From Lachnospiraceae bacterium (lineage in GTDB: Bacteria; Bacillota; Clostridia; Lachnospirales; Lachnospiraceae), in NCBI GenBank assembly GCA_017430085.1, contig JAFRNR010000002.1, forward strand, positions 1 to 64,000: DNA of 64,000 bases. Direction: 5' to 3'. Below the pieces are notes generated by a model, which saw only the letters and a list, made by a program, of their open reading frames with translations, did not search any database and was not told where the DNA came from. Position 1 is the stretch's first letter, and every line of letters begins with the position of its first letter. Below, in pieces: positions 10,864 through 19,254 of this stretch. Position numbers and translations under genes: made by a program.

Positions 10864-12177
10864 ATGAGCATCATCGATTTCCGGACCGACGCGCGGTTTG
10901 CGGGCCTGGTCCCTTTTGAGAAAAAGGTCTGGCTGGCCACGCCCACCATGCACGGCGAAGAAGCGTACTGGGTGAACGAGGCCATCCGCACCAACTGGGT
11001 CTCCACCGTCGGGGAAAACATCAACGAAGTGGAGCGCCTGGCCGCGGAGAAGATCGGCCGGAAGTACGCCGTGGGGCTTTCCTGCGGCACGGCGGCCCTC
11101 CATCTGGCCATCAAACTGGCCGGGGAGCGCCTGTACGGCCAGCCCGCAGTCGGCCACGGCAGCCTGGAAGGGCACCGGGTCTTCTGCAGCGACATGACCT
11201 TCGACGCGACGGTGAACCCGGTGGCGTATGAAGGCGGCCGGGCCGTGTTCATCGACACGGAGTACGACACCTGGAATATGGATCCCGTTGCGCTGGAGAA
11301 GGCGTTCGAGATCTATCCGGAGGTCCGCCTGATCGTCGTCGCGCACCTGTACGGCACGCCCGGCAAGGCCGCGGAGATCCGCCGGATCGCGGACGCGCAC
11401 GGCGCCCTGATCGTGGAAGACGCCGCGGAATCCTTCGGCGCCACCTACGACGGCGTGCAGACCGGCATGTTCGGCGACTACAGCGTCATCAGCTTCAACG
11501 GCAACAAGATCATCACCGGCAGCGCCGGCGGCATGTTCCTGACCGACAACGCGGAGGACGCCAATAAAGTCCGCAAATGGTCCACCCAGAGCCGCGAGGA
11601 CGCCCCCTGGTACCAGCACGAGGAACTCGGCTTCAACTACCGCATGAGCAACATCATTGCGGGCGTGATCCGCGGCCAGCTCCCGCACCTGGAAGAGCAC
11701 ATTGCGCAGAAAAAAGCGGTCTTTGAGCGTTACCGGGAAAATCTGAAAGGCCTGCCCGTTCAGATGAACCCCATCGACTTCGCGCACTCCGAGCCCAACT
11801 ACTGGCTCAGCTGCCTGATCATCGACCCGGACGCCATGTGCCCCACCGTGCGCGGCGAAAAAGAAGCCGTGTACGTCCCCGTGCCCGGCAAGTCCTGCCC
11901 CACGGAGATCCTGGAAGCCCTGGCCGCCTTCAACGCGGAAGGCCGCCCTATCTGGAAGCCCATGCACATGCAGCCCATGTACCGCATGCACGGCTTCATC
12001 ACGCGCAGCGGCAGCGGCCGCGCCCGCAGCAACGCGTACATCCGGGAGACCGGCGCCGTGGACGCCGGCATGGATATCTTCCGCCGCGGCCTGTGCCTGC
12101 CCAGCGACAACAAGATGACGCCGGAACAGGTGGACGGGGTATCGGAGATCGTCAGAAGGTGCTTTGCAGAGAGGTAG
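10864..12177 (+). CDS. DegT/DnrJ/EryC1/StrS-family sugar aminotransferase
   Basis: 437 residues, PLP-dependent. The internal aldimine Lys is Lys215 in FNGNKIITG, and VEDAAESFGA is the cofactor-binding stretch. Such enzymes aminate a keto-sugar nucleotide, usually at C4. Only 4 nt separate it from the upstream dehydratase and 3 nt from the acyltransferase downstream, so the three steps are likely coupled. Compared with typical 370-390-residue members it has an extra segment near 85-100 and another near 330-355. It is clearly distinct from the pseC-type aminotransferase at 22798. Confidence 0.9.
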   Translation: MSIIDFRTDARFAGLVPFEKKVWLATPTMHGEEAYWVNEAIRTNWVSTVGENINEVERLAAEKIGRKYAVGLSCGTAALHLAIKLAGERLYGQPAVGHGSLEGHRVFCSDMTFDATVNPVAYEGGRAVFIDTEYDTWNMDPVALEKAFEIYPEVRLIVVAHLYGTPGKAAEIRRIADAHGALIVEDAAESFGATYDGVQTGMFGDYSVISFNGNKIITGSAGGMFLTDNAEDANKVRKWSTQSREDAPWYQHEELGFNYRMSNIIAGVIRGQLPHLEEHIAQKKAVFERYRENLKGLPVQMNPIDFAHSEPNYWLSCLIIDPDAMCPTVRGEKEAVYVPVPGKSCPTEILEALAAFNAEGRPIWKPMHMQPMYRMHGFITRSGSGRARSNAYIRETGAVDAGMDIFRRGLCLPSDNKMTPEQVDGVSEIVRRCFAER

Positions 12178-12180
12178 ACC

Positions 12181-12753
12181 ATGAAATTCAAACGCATGAT
12201 CAATCTGATAGGCCTGTGTCTGCAGAGAGGAGCCAAAAGAAGAGGCGATTATCTGCGTAAACATCACGTTTTTGCCAGCGTGGGCGAAAACGTGCGCTAT
12301 CAGCCGCGAAAGATCCCGCTGTACGGCGAACTGATCCGGATCGGGAGCAACGTTGCGGTCGGCAGCAACACTTCTCTGATCACACATGATGCGATCCATC
12401 TCGTGTATAATTCTTTGCCGGACCGGGAAAGAAAACTGTCCGAAAAAGCCGACTGCATCGAGATCGGGGACAATGTGTTTATCGGGGCAAGGACCATCAT
12501 CCTGGGCAATGTCCGGATCGGCAGCAATACGATCGTGAGCGCAGGCTCTGTCGTGAATAAGGATCTGGAATCCGGCGGAGTCTACGGAGGGGTCCCGGCC
12601 CGGCGTATCGGCGACTTTGATGCTTTCTGGGAAAAGCGGCTGAATACACCGTATCAGGCCGTCAGCAAAAACCAGAAGATCTCTCCGGAGGAAGTCGAAA
12701 CGGCTTGGAAGCATTTTTATCAGGCAAGGGAAGCAGAAGAGACAGAACAATGA
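12181..12753 (+). CDS. Hexapeptide-repeat (left-handed beta-helix) acyltransferase
   Basis: 190 residues. The hexapeptide pattern is clear at about 55-145 (IRIGSNVAVGSNTSL, IEIGDNVFIGARTIIL, VRIGSNTIVSAGSVV). The C-terminal VYGGVPARRIG is typical of the maltose/xenobiotic acetyltransferase group. It could N-acetylate the 4-amino sugar made by the preceding pair (PglD-like step) or O-acetylate the glycan. It lacks the N-terminal nucleotide-sugar-binding Rossmann domain of PglD. It is also the only obvious acetyltransferase in a locus missing PseH. Its TGA overlaps the next ATG. Confidence 0.85.
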   Translation: MKFKRMINLIGLCLQRGAKRRGDYLRKHHVFASVGENVRYQPRKIPLYGELIRIGSNVAVGSNTSLITHDAIHLVYNSLPDRERKLSEKADCIEIGDNVFIGARTIILGNVRIGSNTIVSAGSVVNKDLESGGVYGGVPARRIGDFDAFWEKRLNTPYQAVSKNQKISPEEVETAWKHFYQAREAEETEQ

Positions 12754-13712
12754 ATATTTTGATCCTTTCCGCAGGAACCAGAAATAAAATCGTCCAGTAT
12801 TTCAAAAAGGCGCTGAACGGGGACGGCAGGGTGATCGCCGCCGATGCCAGTGACCTGGCGCCCGCTTTATACGAAGCGGACGGCTTTCATATCGTTCCGC
12901 GCATTGATGCGCCCGGTTATATCGACCTGATCCTGGATCTCTGCCGGAAGGAGCAGATCAGCGCCGTGATGAGCCTGATCGACCCGGAACTGAGCCTGCT
13001 GGCCGCCCATGAAGAAAAATTCCGCGCGCTGGGGACGATGGTCGTCGGCAGTTCATACGATCTCTGCGAGATGGCCCTGGACAAGATGCAGATGTATGAA
13101 TGGCTGGCCGCCCATCATTATTGCTGCGCGCGATCCTGGACGGACAAGGAACTGTTTTACAGGGAAGTAGAAGCCGGAAGAGCCCAGTACCCCGTCTTTG
13201 TGAAACCGGTGCGCGGTTCCGCCTCCATCAGCATTTCCAAAGTATATGACAGGGAAACGACAGACCTCCTGTTTGCCCACACGCCCGGCCTCATGATCCA
13301 GGAGTTCCTGGACGGGCAGGAGATCGGCGTGGATGCGTACATCGACCTGATCTCCGGCGAAGTCGTTTCGATCTTCACGAAGAAAAAGATCGTGATGCGG
13401 GCCGGAGAAACGGACAAGGCGGTCAGCTTTAAGGACCCGGAGCTTTTTGCCCTGATGGAACGGTTCATCCTGGAAGCCGGCTACCGCGGGCAGATCGACA
13501 TCGACGTTTTTGAAGTCGGCGGCCGGTACTACATTTCGGAAGTCAACCCGCGCTTCGGCGGCGGCTATCCGCATGCCTATGAAGCGGGCTGCGATCATAT
13601 GAAACTGATCTTGAACAACGCAGCCGGGATAAGGAACGAAAAGAATATCGGATCTTATGACGACGGGGTATGCATGATGAAATACAACGAAGTCAAAATC
13701 ATCAGGAAGTGA
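12750..13712 (+). CDS. ATP-grasp ligase-like protein (1 of 4 in locus)
   Basis: 320 residues from the ATG that overlaps the preceding stop (ATGA); a longer frame from 12705 would intrude into the acyltransferase gene. The N-terminal Rossmann-like pre-ATP-grasp domain (MNILILSAG) precedes an ATP-grasp fold with YPVFVKPVRGSAS (phosphate loop), MIQEFLDGQE (adenine strand) and the Mg-binding ISEVNPRFGGGYP. The motif set resembles CarB/PylC-like enzymes that activate a carboxylate as acyl phosphate and join it to an amine. The substrate is unknown; decoration of an amino sugar is plausible from context. Confidence 0.85.
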   Translation: MNILILSAGTRNKIVQYFKKALNGDGRVIAADASDLAPALYEADGFHIVPRIDAPGYIDLILDLCRKEQISAVMSLIDPELSLLAAHEEKFRALGTMVVGSSYDLCEMALDKMQMYEWLAAHHYCCARSWTDKELFYREVEAGRAQYPVFVKPVRGSASISISKVYDRETTDLLFAHTPGLMIQEFLDGQEIGVDAYIDLISGEVVSIFTKKKIVMRAGETDKAVSFKDPELFALMERFILEAGYRGQIDIDVFEVGGRYYISEVNPRFGGGYPHAYEAGCDHMKLILNNAAGIRNEKNIGSYDDGVCMMKYNEVKIIRK

Positions 13713-13745
13713 TCTTTTCTCCTGAAGAAAACAGGGAGGAACAGT

Positions 13746-15023
13746 ATGTTTGAGGATGCAGCGGGCAAAAAGCTGCTGATCATAGGCGGAGAAGCCAGTA
13801 TCGTCAATATCGTGACCCAGGCCCGGGAAATGGGCGTCTATACGATCGTGACCGAACGCGGGACCGACCGGCAGAAACTGCCTGCCAAAGCGGCCGCGGA
13901 CGAAGCCTGGGACATCGATTATTCGGATATGGAAACATTGGTCAGAAAATGCCGCGAGGAAAAGGTCGACGGTGTTTTTTCGGGTTACAGCGAGGGAAAA
14001 GTCTATTATGCGGCACAGCTTTCCCGGCTGCTGGGGACTCCTTTTTACGTGACGCCGGAGCAGGTCCAGCTGACCAGAAACAAAAGATCCTTTAAAGAAC
14101 TGTGCGTGAAATACGGCCTCCCCGTCCCGAAAGAATATTGTCTGAACGGAAGAGCGGAAGACCTGGACCGGAGCGCCGTCCGGTACCCGGTCATCGTCAA
14201 GCCGGCGGACTACGGCGGACGGATCGGCATTACGATCTGCCACGGGGCGGATCAGCTGGAAGATGCGCTGACGGCGGCCGAAAACAGCTCCGAGACCCGC
14301 ACGGTCGTCGTGGAAGAATTCCTGACGGGAACGGAACTGACCGCCCTGTACACGATCGTGGACGGGGAGATCAGTCTTTCCATCGTAAACGACAAATGCC
14401 TCTCCCTGGAAGGGGACCGCTACAGCGCGCTCTGCGACATCGCGGTCACGCCGTCCCGCTTCTATCAGCTTTATCTGGATACGACGGATCAGAAGATCAA
14501 AGAGCTTCTGCGCGGGATCGGCGTCAGGAACGGCATGGCCGGCTTCCAGCTGATCGCCGCCGGTGACAGGATCGTTCCGTTTGAAATGGCGCTGCGGCTG
14601 AACGGCGGGAATGACTGGAAACTCCTCCAGATCTGCAACGGCATCAATTACATGAAGATGATGATCCATTATTCCCTGACCGGATCCATGGGAGATTCCC
14701 TGGAAAAGGACAACGCGGATCTGAAAGACTGCATGGCAACGTATATCTTATATGCGCACGAGGGCGAAGTGGGGCATGTGGACTGCAGCGCGCTGCAGGA
14801 CTGCCCGTATATCCTGGACATTAACCCGTACGTGTATGAGGGAAAGCATATTCTGGATAAAGGGACCACGCAGCAGCGGTGCTTTTCGTTTAAGATCAGA
14901 GCCGGCTCGCTGAAAGAGGTGGCCGATATCATTCATCTTATCCAGGATTCCGTGCATGTCGACGATGTGAACGGCCGCAGTCTTCTGTTTAAGAATTTTG
15001 ACACGGACAGACTGTACGGGTAA
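13746..15023 (+). CDS. ATP-grasp ligase-like protein (2 of 4)
   Basis: 425 residues. A Rossmann-like N-terminus (KLLIIGGEASIV) is followed by an ATP-grasp domain with YPVIVKPADYGGRIG, VVVEEFLTGTE and a metal-binding PFEMALRLNGGND. The last 100 residues form an extra C-terminal domain. It appears paralogous to the ATP-grasp gene at 24675: same length, a shared EEKVDGV segment and a shared YPV(I/L)VKPAD motif. The canonical E-x-N of the metal site reads E-M-A-L-R-L-N here, which is a looser fit. AGGGAGGAACAGT precedes the ATG. Function is inferred only as a carboxylate-amine or carboxylate-hydroxyl ligase. Confidence 0.85.
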   Translation: MFEDAAGKKLLIIGGEASIVNIVTQAREMGVYTIVTERGTDRQKLPAKAAADEAWDIDYSDMETLVRKCREEKVDGVFSGYSEGKVYYAAQLSRLLGTPFYVTPEQVQLTRNKRSFKELCVKYGLPVPKEYCLNGRAEDLDRSAVRYPVIVKPADYGGRIGITICHGADQLEDALTAAENSSETRTVVVEEFLTGTELTALYTIVDGEISLSIVNDKCLSLEGDRYSALCDIAVTPSRFYQLYLDTTDQKIKELLRGIGVRNGMAGFQLIAAGDRIVPFEMALRLNGGNDWKLLQICNGINYMKMMIHYSLTGSMGDSLEKDNADLKDCMATYILYAHEGEVGHVDCSALQDCPYILDINPYVYEGKHILDKGTTQQRCFSFKIRAGSLKEVADIIHLIQDSVHVDDVNGRSLLFKNFDTDRLYG

Positions 15024-15041
15024 CTGTCGGAAAAGGTGAAC

Positions 15042-15704
15042 ATGATGAACATTCTGGTTTTTGCCCCGCACCGGGACGACGAGATCCTCGGCGTGGGCGG
15101 GACGATCCTCAAAAGAAAAGCGGCGGGCGCGCACGTCACCGTCTGCGTCGTCACGGCAAGAGAGGGACAGGAACTCCCGCCCAATGTGAAGCGGATCCAT
15201 GAAGAAATGCTGCAGGCGCATGCTTACTGCGGCATAGACAAATACGTCGGCTTGCCGTTTTCCGCCGTCAACCTGGAGACCTTTTCCAGAAGAGAGCTGA
15301 ACAAAGCCATTTTCGACACGGTCACGGAAGCGGCGCCGGAAGAAGTCTATCTCCCGTTCTGGGGCGACATGCAGAAGGACCATCAGATCGTCACGGAGGC
15401 GGCCATGGTCGCGCTGCGGGAAAAATACGACCATCCGGTCAAACGGATCTATGCCTATGAAACGCTGTCCGAGACCGGGATCAACCTGCCCACCGAAAAC
15501 TATGCCTTTATCCCGAATGTGTTCGAAGACATCTCGGATTATCTGGAGCAGAAAAAAACGGCGCTGAGCTTCTTCCAGTCCCAGGTGCACGATTTCCCCG
15601 ATCTGCGGTCCCCGGAAACCGTGGAAGCGCTGGCGAAATTCAGAGGCGCGACCGTAAACGTCAGGGCAGCGGAAGCATTCATGCTGATCAGAGAAACGAA
15701 GTGA
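15042..15704 (+). CDS. PIG-L-family sugar deacetylase
   Basis: About 220 residues with the zinc motif PHRDDEILGVGG near the N-terminus (family consensus PHPDDE) and a second histidine motif KDHQIVTEA. PIG-L/LmbE proteins remove N-acetyl groups from GlcNAc-type sugars. Here it could free an amine that one of the ATP-grasp enzymes then acylates. GGAAAAGG precedes ATG 15042; a GTG at 15036 is a possible alternative start. Confidence 0.9.
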   Translation: MMNILVFAPHRDDEILGVGGTILKRKAAGAHVTVCVVTAREGQELPPNVKRIHEEMLQAHAYCGIDKYVGLPFSAVNLETFSRRELNKAIFDTVTEAAPEEVYLPFWGDMQKDHQIVTEAAMVALREKYDHPVKRIYAYETLSETGINLPTENYAFIPNVFEDISDYLEQKKTALSFFQSQVHDFPDLRSPETVEALAKFRGATVNVRAAEAFMLIRETK

Positions 15705-15719
15705 AAGGTCCCGGCAAAC

Positions 15720-16433
15720 GTGGTCAAACTTTTATATAGGATCCTGAAACGGTTTTTTGATATCGTCAGTTCTTTGCTGGCGGTCCTGGTCACACTGCCT
15801 CTGTGGCTGATCATTGCGGCCGGGATCAAACTGTCGAGCAAGGGACCTGTTTTTTATAAGTCGGAACGGATCGGGAAAAACCGGAAGCCGTTCACGCTGT
15901 ACAAATTCCGGTCGATGCACGTGTATCATGCCGAGCCGGGCTCCGGACAGAACCGGGAGGCCGGCGCTTTGGTCAATACGGACCGGATTTTTAAATTCGG
16001 GAAGCTGCTGCGGAAAAGCAAACTGGATGAGCTGGCCCAGCTTCTGAATATCCTGATCGGCGACATGTCGGTCATCGGCCCCCGCCCGCTGACCGCTGCC
16101 GGGGTCAAAAGGCAGTATTCGGGCGAGTATGAAAGCATCCTGACCGTCCGGCCGGGACTGGCCTGCCTGGACAGTCTGTACGATTATGTCCACGGGGAAC
16201 TGGTCGTGACCGACAATGAGGAATTCATGCAGAAGGTCATGCCGGTCAGAAGGGAACTCGCCCGGACCTACGTAGAAAAACGGAACGTCGGCCTGGACGT
16301 CTACTGCATCGGCAGGACCCTGAAGCTGATCTTCCAGGTCATTATCCTCCGGAAAAAAGATTTCCCGTTTACGAAATATGAAGCAGAGGCCCAAAAACGC
16401 GTGGAAAGCAGAAACGCGTCCGGCCGGAACTGA
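15720..16433 (+). CDS. Undecaprenyl-phosphate sugar phosphotransferase (priming enzyme)
   Basis: 237 residues, bacterial sugar transferase family (PglC/WbaP C-terminal domain type). One N-terminal re-entrant hydrophobic helix (about 13-35) leads to KGPVFYKSERIGKN, the YKFRSM motif, KLDELAQLLNIL and MSVIGPRPL. These monotopic enzymes move a sugar-1-phosphate onto undecaprenyl phosphate and start each repeat unit. With the bacillosamine-like trio upstream, diNAcBac-1-P is a reasonable guess for the first sugar. The start is a GTG. The C-terminus is about 35 residues longer than PglC. Confidence 0.93.
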   Translation: MVKLLYRILKRFFDIVSSLLAVLVTLPLWLIIAAGIKLSSKGPVFYKSERIGKNRKPFTLYKFRSMHVYHAEPGSGQNREAGALVNTDRIFKFGKLLRKSKLDELAQLLNILIGDMSVIGPRPLTAAGVKRQYSGEYESILTVRPGLACLDSLYDYVHGELVVTDNEEFMQKVMPVRRELARTYVEKRNVGLDVYCIGRTLKLIFQVIILRKKDFPFTKYEAEAQKRVESRNASGRN

Positions 16434-16451
16434 GAGCAAAGGCGGCGGAAT

Positions 16452-17609
16452 ATGGATTTTACCAAAATTAGAGTTCTTGTAACCGACGGCTCCGGAAAGC
16501 AGACCCTGGCGATGGTGCGGGGCCTGAAGGAACTCGGCTGTCACGTGACCGCACTGTATGCGAATAAAAGCGCTACGCTGTATCTTTCAAAACTGCCGGA
16601 CGAAAAGATCCTGAGCGAACACATCCAGCTGAGGGACCGGCAGGCGTTCGACGAACTGCTTGCCCTGGTCAAAACGGGCAATTACGATGTGGTCATGCCG
16701 ATCGGCGAACTGGGCACCAATTTTATCACGGAGCATGAAGAAGAACTGAAACCGTACGTCAGACTTGCCTGCGCCCCGCGGGAAGTTTACATCCGGGCGT
16801 TCAACAAACAGATCACGTTCGATCAGGCGATGAAGTCCGGGATCCCCTGCCCGTATACCCGGATGAGCGATCAGCCGATCGAGGATTATCTGGAAAAGTG
16901 CCGGTTCCCGATCATCATCAAGCCCCGGCAGGGACTCGGTTCCATCGGCTTCCACAAGTTTGAGAAAAAGGAAGACTTCTGGCCGTATATGCAGGAAAAA
17001 GGCCTGGATCCGGATGACTATGTGGTCCAGGAATTCGTGAAATTCGAAAAGCGGATCGGGACCAATCTGTTCGTGGACCGGCACGGCAATATCTGCACTT
17101 CCTATGCCGTGGATGTGCTTCGCTGGTTCCCGCTGGATGCCGGTTCCGGGGTGCTGATCCAAACGGTGGATGCGCATGAAGTGCTCGCTTATGCGGGCCG
17201 GCTTCTGCAGGATCTGGGCTGGCAGGGCTTTGCCAATGTGGCGTTCATGGTGGACCGGGAGACCGGGGAGCCGCGTCTGCTGGAGATCAACGGCCGGATC
17301 CCGCAGAGTGTGAAAATGGCATACATGTGCGGCTGCAACGTGTCCCGCCAGCTGCTGGAAATGATCTACGGCGAAGAAGTGACCCGCTATCCGGAAAACG
17401 ACAAGTTCGGTATGTACATCCGGCACTTTGACACGGATATCGCCTGGTTCCTGAAATCGCCGCAGCGGTTTAAAACCAAACCATCCTGGTTCAGCTGGAA
17501 GAATACGAAAGAGGTCATGTACGAGAAGGACGACCCCAAACCGTTCTGGGCGCATCTGCGCAGCCAGATTTTCCACTATAAATCAACGATGAAGAAGAAA
17601 CAGCATTGA
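16452..17609 (+). CDS. ATP-grasp ligase-like protein (3 of 4), CarB-like
   Basis: 385 residues. The N-terminus IRVLVTDGSGKQTLAMVRGL is a Rossmann pre-ATP-grasp domain. FPIIIKPRQGLGSIG is the phosphate loop, VVQEFVKFEKRIG the adenine strand, and LLEINGRIPQS the Mg-binding site. This is the pattern of ATP-grasp proteins annotated as carbamoyl-phosphate-synthase-large-subunit-like in surface-glycan loci. The last 70 residues are basic and aromatic-rich, possibly membrane-associating. No partner CarA exists nearby, so a carbamoyl phosphate role is unlikely. Substrate unknown. Confidence 0.85.
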   Translation: MDFTKIRVLVTDGSGKQTLAMVRGLKELGCHVTALYANKSATLYLSKLPDEKILSEHIQLRDRQAFDELLALVKTGNYDVVMPIGELGTNFITEHEEELKPYVRLACAPREVYIRAFNKQITFDQAMKSGIPCPYTRMSDQPIEDYLEKCRFPIIIKPRQGLGSIGFHKFEKKEDFWPYMQEKGLDPDDYVVQEFVKFEKRIGTNLFVDRHGNICTSYAVDVLRWFPLDAGSGVLIQTVDAHEVLAYAGRLLQDLGWQGFANVAFMVDRETGEPRLLEINGRIPQSVKMAYMCGCNVSRQLLEMIYGEEVTRYPENDKFGMYIRHFDTDIAWFLKSPQRFKTKPSWFSWKNTKEVMYEKDDPKPFWAHLRSQIFHYKSTMKKKQH

Positions 17610-17636
17610 CCGGAACCGGGAGATCTGTGCTATAAT
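17606..17636 (+). promoter_or_regulatory. Possible internal promoter before the flippase gene
   Basis: TTGACC (17606-17611) and a consensus TATAAT (17631-17636) with a TGC immediately before it. The spacer of 19 nt is longer than ideal. It lies in the 70-nt gap before the flippase gene and could give extra transcription of the export and pse genes. Confidence 0.5.
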
Positions 17637-17679
17637 AATAAGATTAAATATGGCCGTACGGCCGGAAAGGAGCGCCGAT

Positions 17680-19254
17680 ATGAAGAAGATCCCCAAAAAG
17701 AATTCCCTGGGCGGAGCGTTCCTTTCCCTGTCTTCGGCTAAATTTCTGAGTTATTTCATCGGTCTCGTCAGTTCGATGCTGCTGGCGCGCTTCCGCACTC
17801 TGGAGGAGTACGGCACATATCAGCAGATCCTGCTGGTGAACAATCTGGTGACGTCCGTGATCATGCTGGGCCTGCCCAGCAGCCTGAACTATTTCCTGGC
17901 CCGGGCGGATACAGCGGAGGAAAAGAACAAGTTCCTCTCCCTGTATTATACGGTCAATTCGTTGCTGAGCCTGATGGTCGGGTCGCTTCTGGTGTGTCTG
18001 ACGCCCCTGATGGTGCGGTATTTCAAAAACCCGCTGCTGACGTCCTTCCTCTATTTGATGGCCCTGCTGCCCTGGACGAAGATCATCACCAGCAGTGTGG
18101 AAAACCTGCTGGTCGTCTTCCAGAAGAACCGCTGGCTTGTGGCGTACCGGGTCTCCCACAGCGTGGTCGCCGTCGTGATCATCGCGGGCGTGCAGCTGGC
18201 AGGGGGCAATTTCCAGCAGTATCTAATCATCCGGCTCAGCGCGGAGATCGTGTACACGATCCTGGTCTACGCCCTGGCCATGATCCTGGGCGGGCGGCTG
18301 CATTTCAGCGTGAACATGAAGCTGCTGCGCACCGTCCTGATCTTCTCCATCCCGCTGGGCCTGGCCAACGCCTGCGGGACCCTGCGGCATGAAACGGACA
18401 AGTTTTTCATCGGCCTGGTGACGAATACCGAGCGACTCGCCCTTTACAGCAACGCGGCCAAGGAACTGCCGTTCACCATGATCTCCGCATCCCTGACGGC
18501 GGTCCTGCTGCCGCACATCGCCCGTCTCCAGAAACGGAACCGGACGAAGGAAGCCGTGACGCTCTGGAAGGACGTGACCGTTTTATCGCTGATCGTCAAC
18601 ACGTTCTTCGCCATCGGCCTGTTCGTGTTTGCGGAGGAAGCGGTCCTCTTTCTGTACTCGGCCAAATACCGGGATGCCTCCTGGGTCTTTGCGGTCTATT
18701 CGCTGACTTACATGGTACGCTGCACGTACTACGGCATGATCCTGAATACCAGCGGCAAGACGCGGCTGATCCTGCGGAGCTCCGTACTGAGCCTGGTGCT
18801 GAACGCGGTGCTGAACGTGGCGTTCTATTTCATCATGGGCTTTATCGGGCCGGCCGTGGCTACCGTGGTCTCCACGATCGCCGCGTCCCTGTACGTGCTG
18901 TACCATACGTCCCGGACGACGGGCATTCCGTACCGGCAGATCTTCCCCTGGAAGCAGGCCCTGAAGATCTTTCTGATCAACGTGGCGGTCGGTGCGGTCT
19001 TCTTTGGCGCGAAACTGCTGTTCAGTCCCCACAGGACCATCCCGAAGATCGCGTTCGCGATCGCCATGGCGCTGCTCTGGGCCGGCGTGGATTTTCTGAT
19101 CTTCCGGAAGACGCTGAAGGCCAAATGGAAAGTCATGCGGAGAGGGCAGGACCTGCAGAATGAACCGGAAGAAATACCGGCCGGCGAAGCGGCGGGCGCC
19201 GTGACGGAAGCGGAAGAAGCGATCGAAGCGATGACGGAGGATTATCATGAGTAA
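17680..19254 (+). CDS. Polysaccharide flippase, Wzx-like (MATE/PST superfamily)
   Basis: 524 residues with about 12-14 hydrophobic segments spread from residue 13 to about 470, an acidic Glu/Ala-rich tail (about 490-524), and the PST-type N-terminus (SLSSAKFLSYFIGLVSSMLLA). Wzx proteins flip undecaprenyl-linked oligosaccharides across the membrane. GGAAAGGAG lies 8 nt before ATG 17680; an in-frame ATG at 17650 lacks a ribosome-binding site. The stop overlaps the next gene by 8 nt. Confidence 0.9.
   Translation: MKKIPKKNSLGGAFLSLSSAKFLSYFIGLVSSMLLARFRTLEEYGTYQQILLVNNLVTSVIMLGLPSSLNYFLARADTAEEKNKFLSLYYTVNSLLSLMVGSLLVCLTPLMVRYFKNPLLTSFLYLMALLPWTKIITSSVENLLVVFQKNRWLVAYRVSHSVVAVVIIAGVQLAGGNFQQYLIIRLSAEIVYTILVYALAMILGGRLHFSVNMKLLRTVLIFSIPLGLANACGTLRHETDKFFIGLVTNTERLALYSNAAKELPFTMISASLTAVLLPHIARLQKRNRTKEAVTLWKDVTVLSLIVNTFFAIGLFVFAEEAVLFLYSAKYRDASWVFAVYSLTYMVRCTYYGMILNTSGKTRLILRSSVLSLVLNAVLNVAFYFIMGFIGPAVATVVSTIAASLYVLYHTSRTTGIPYRQIFPWKQALKIFLINVAVGAVFFGAKLLFSPHRTIPKIAFAIAMALLWAGVDFLIFRKTLKAKWKVMRRGQDLQNEPEEIPAGEAAGAVTEAEEAIEAMTEDYHE

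Noticed and set aside
16452..17609. Carbamoyl phosphate synthase large subunit
   Set aside because: Only a single ATP-grasp unit of 385 residues and no glutaminase partner; context is glycan synthesis.
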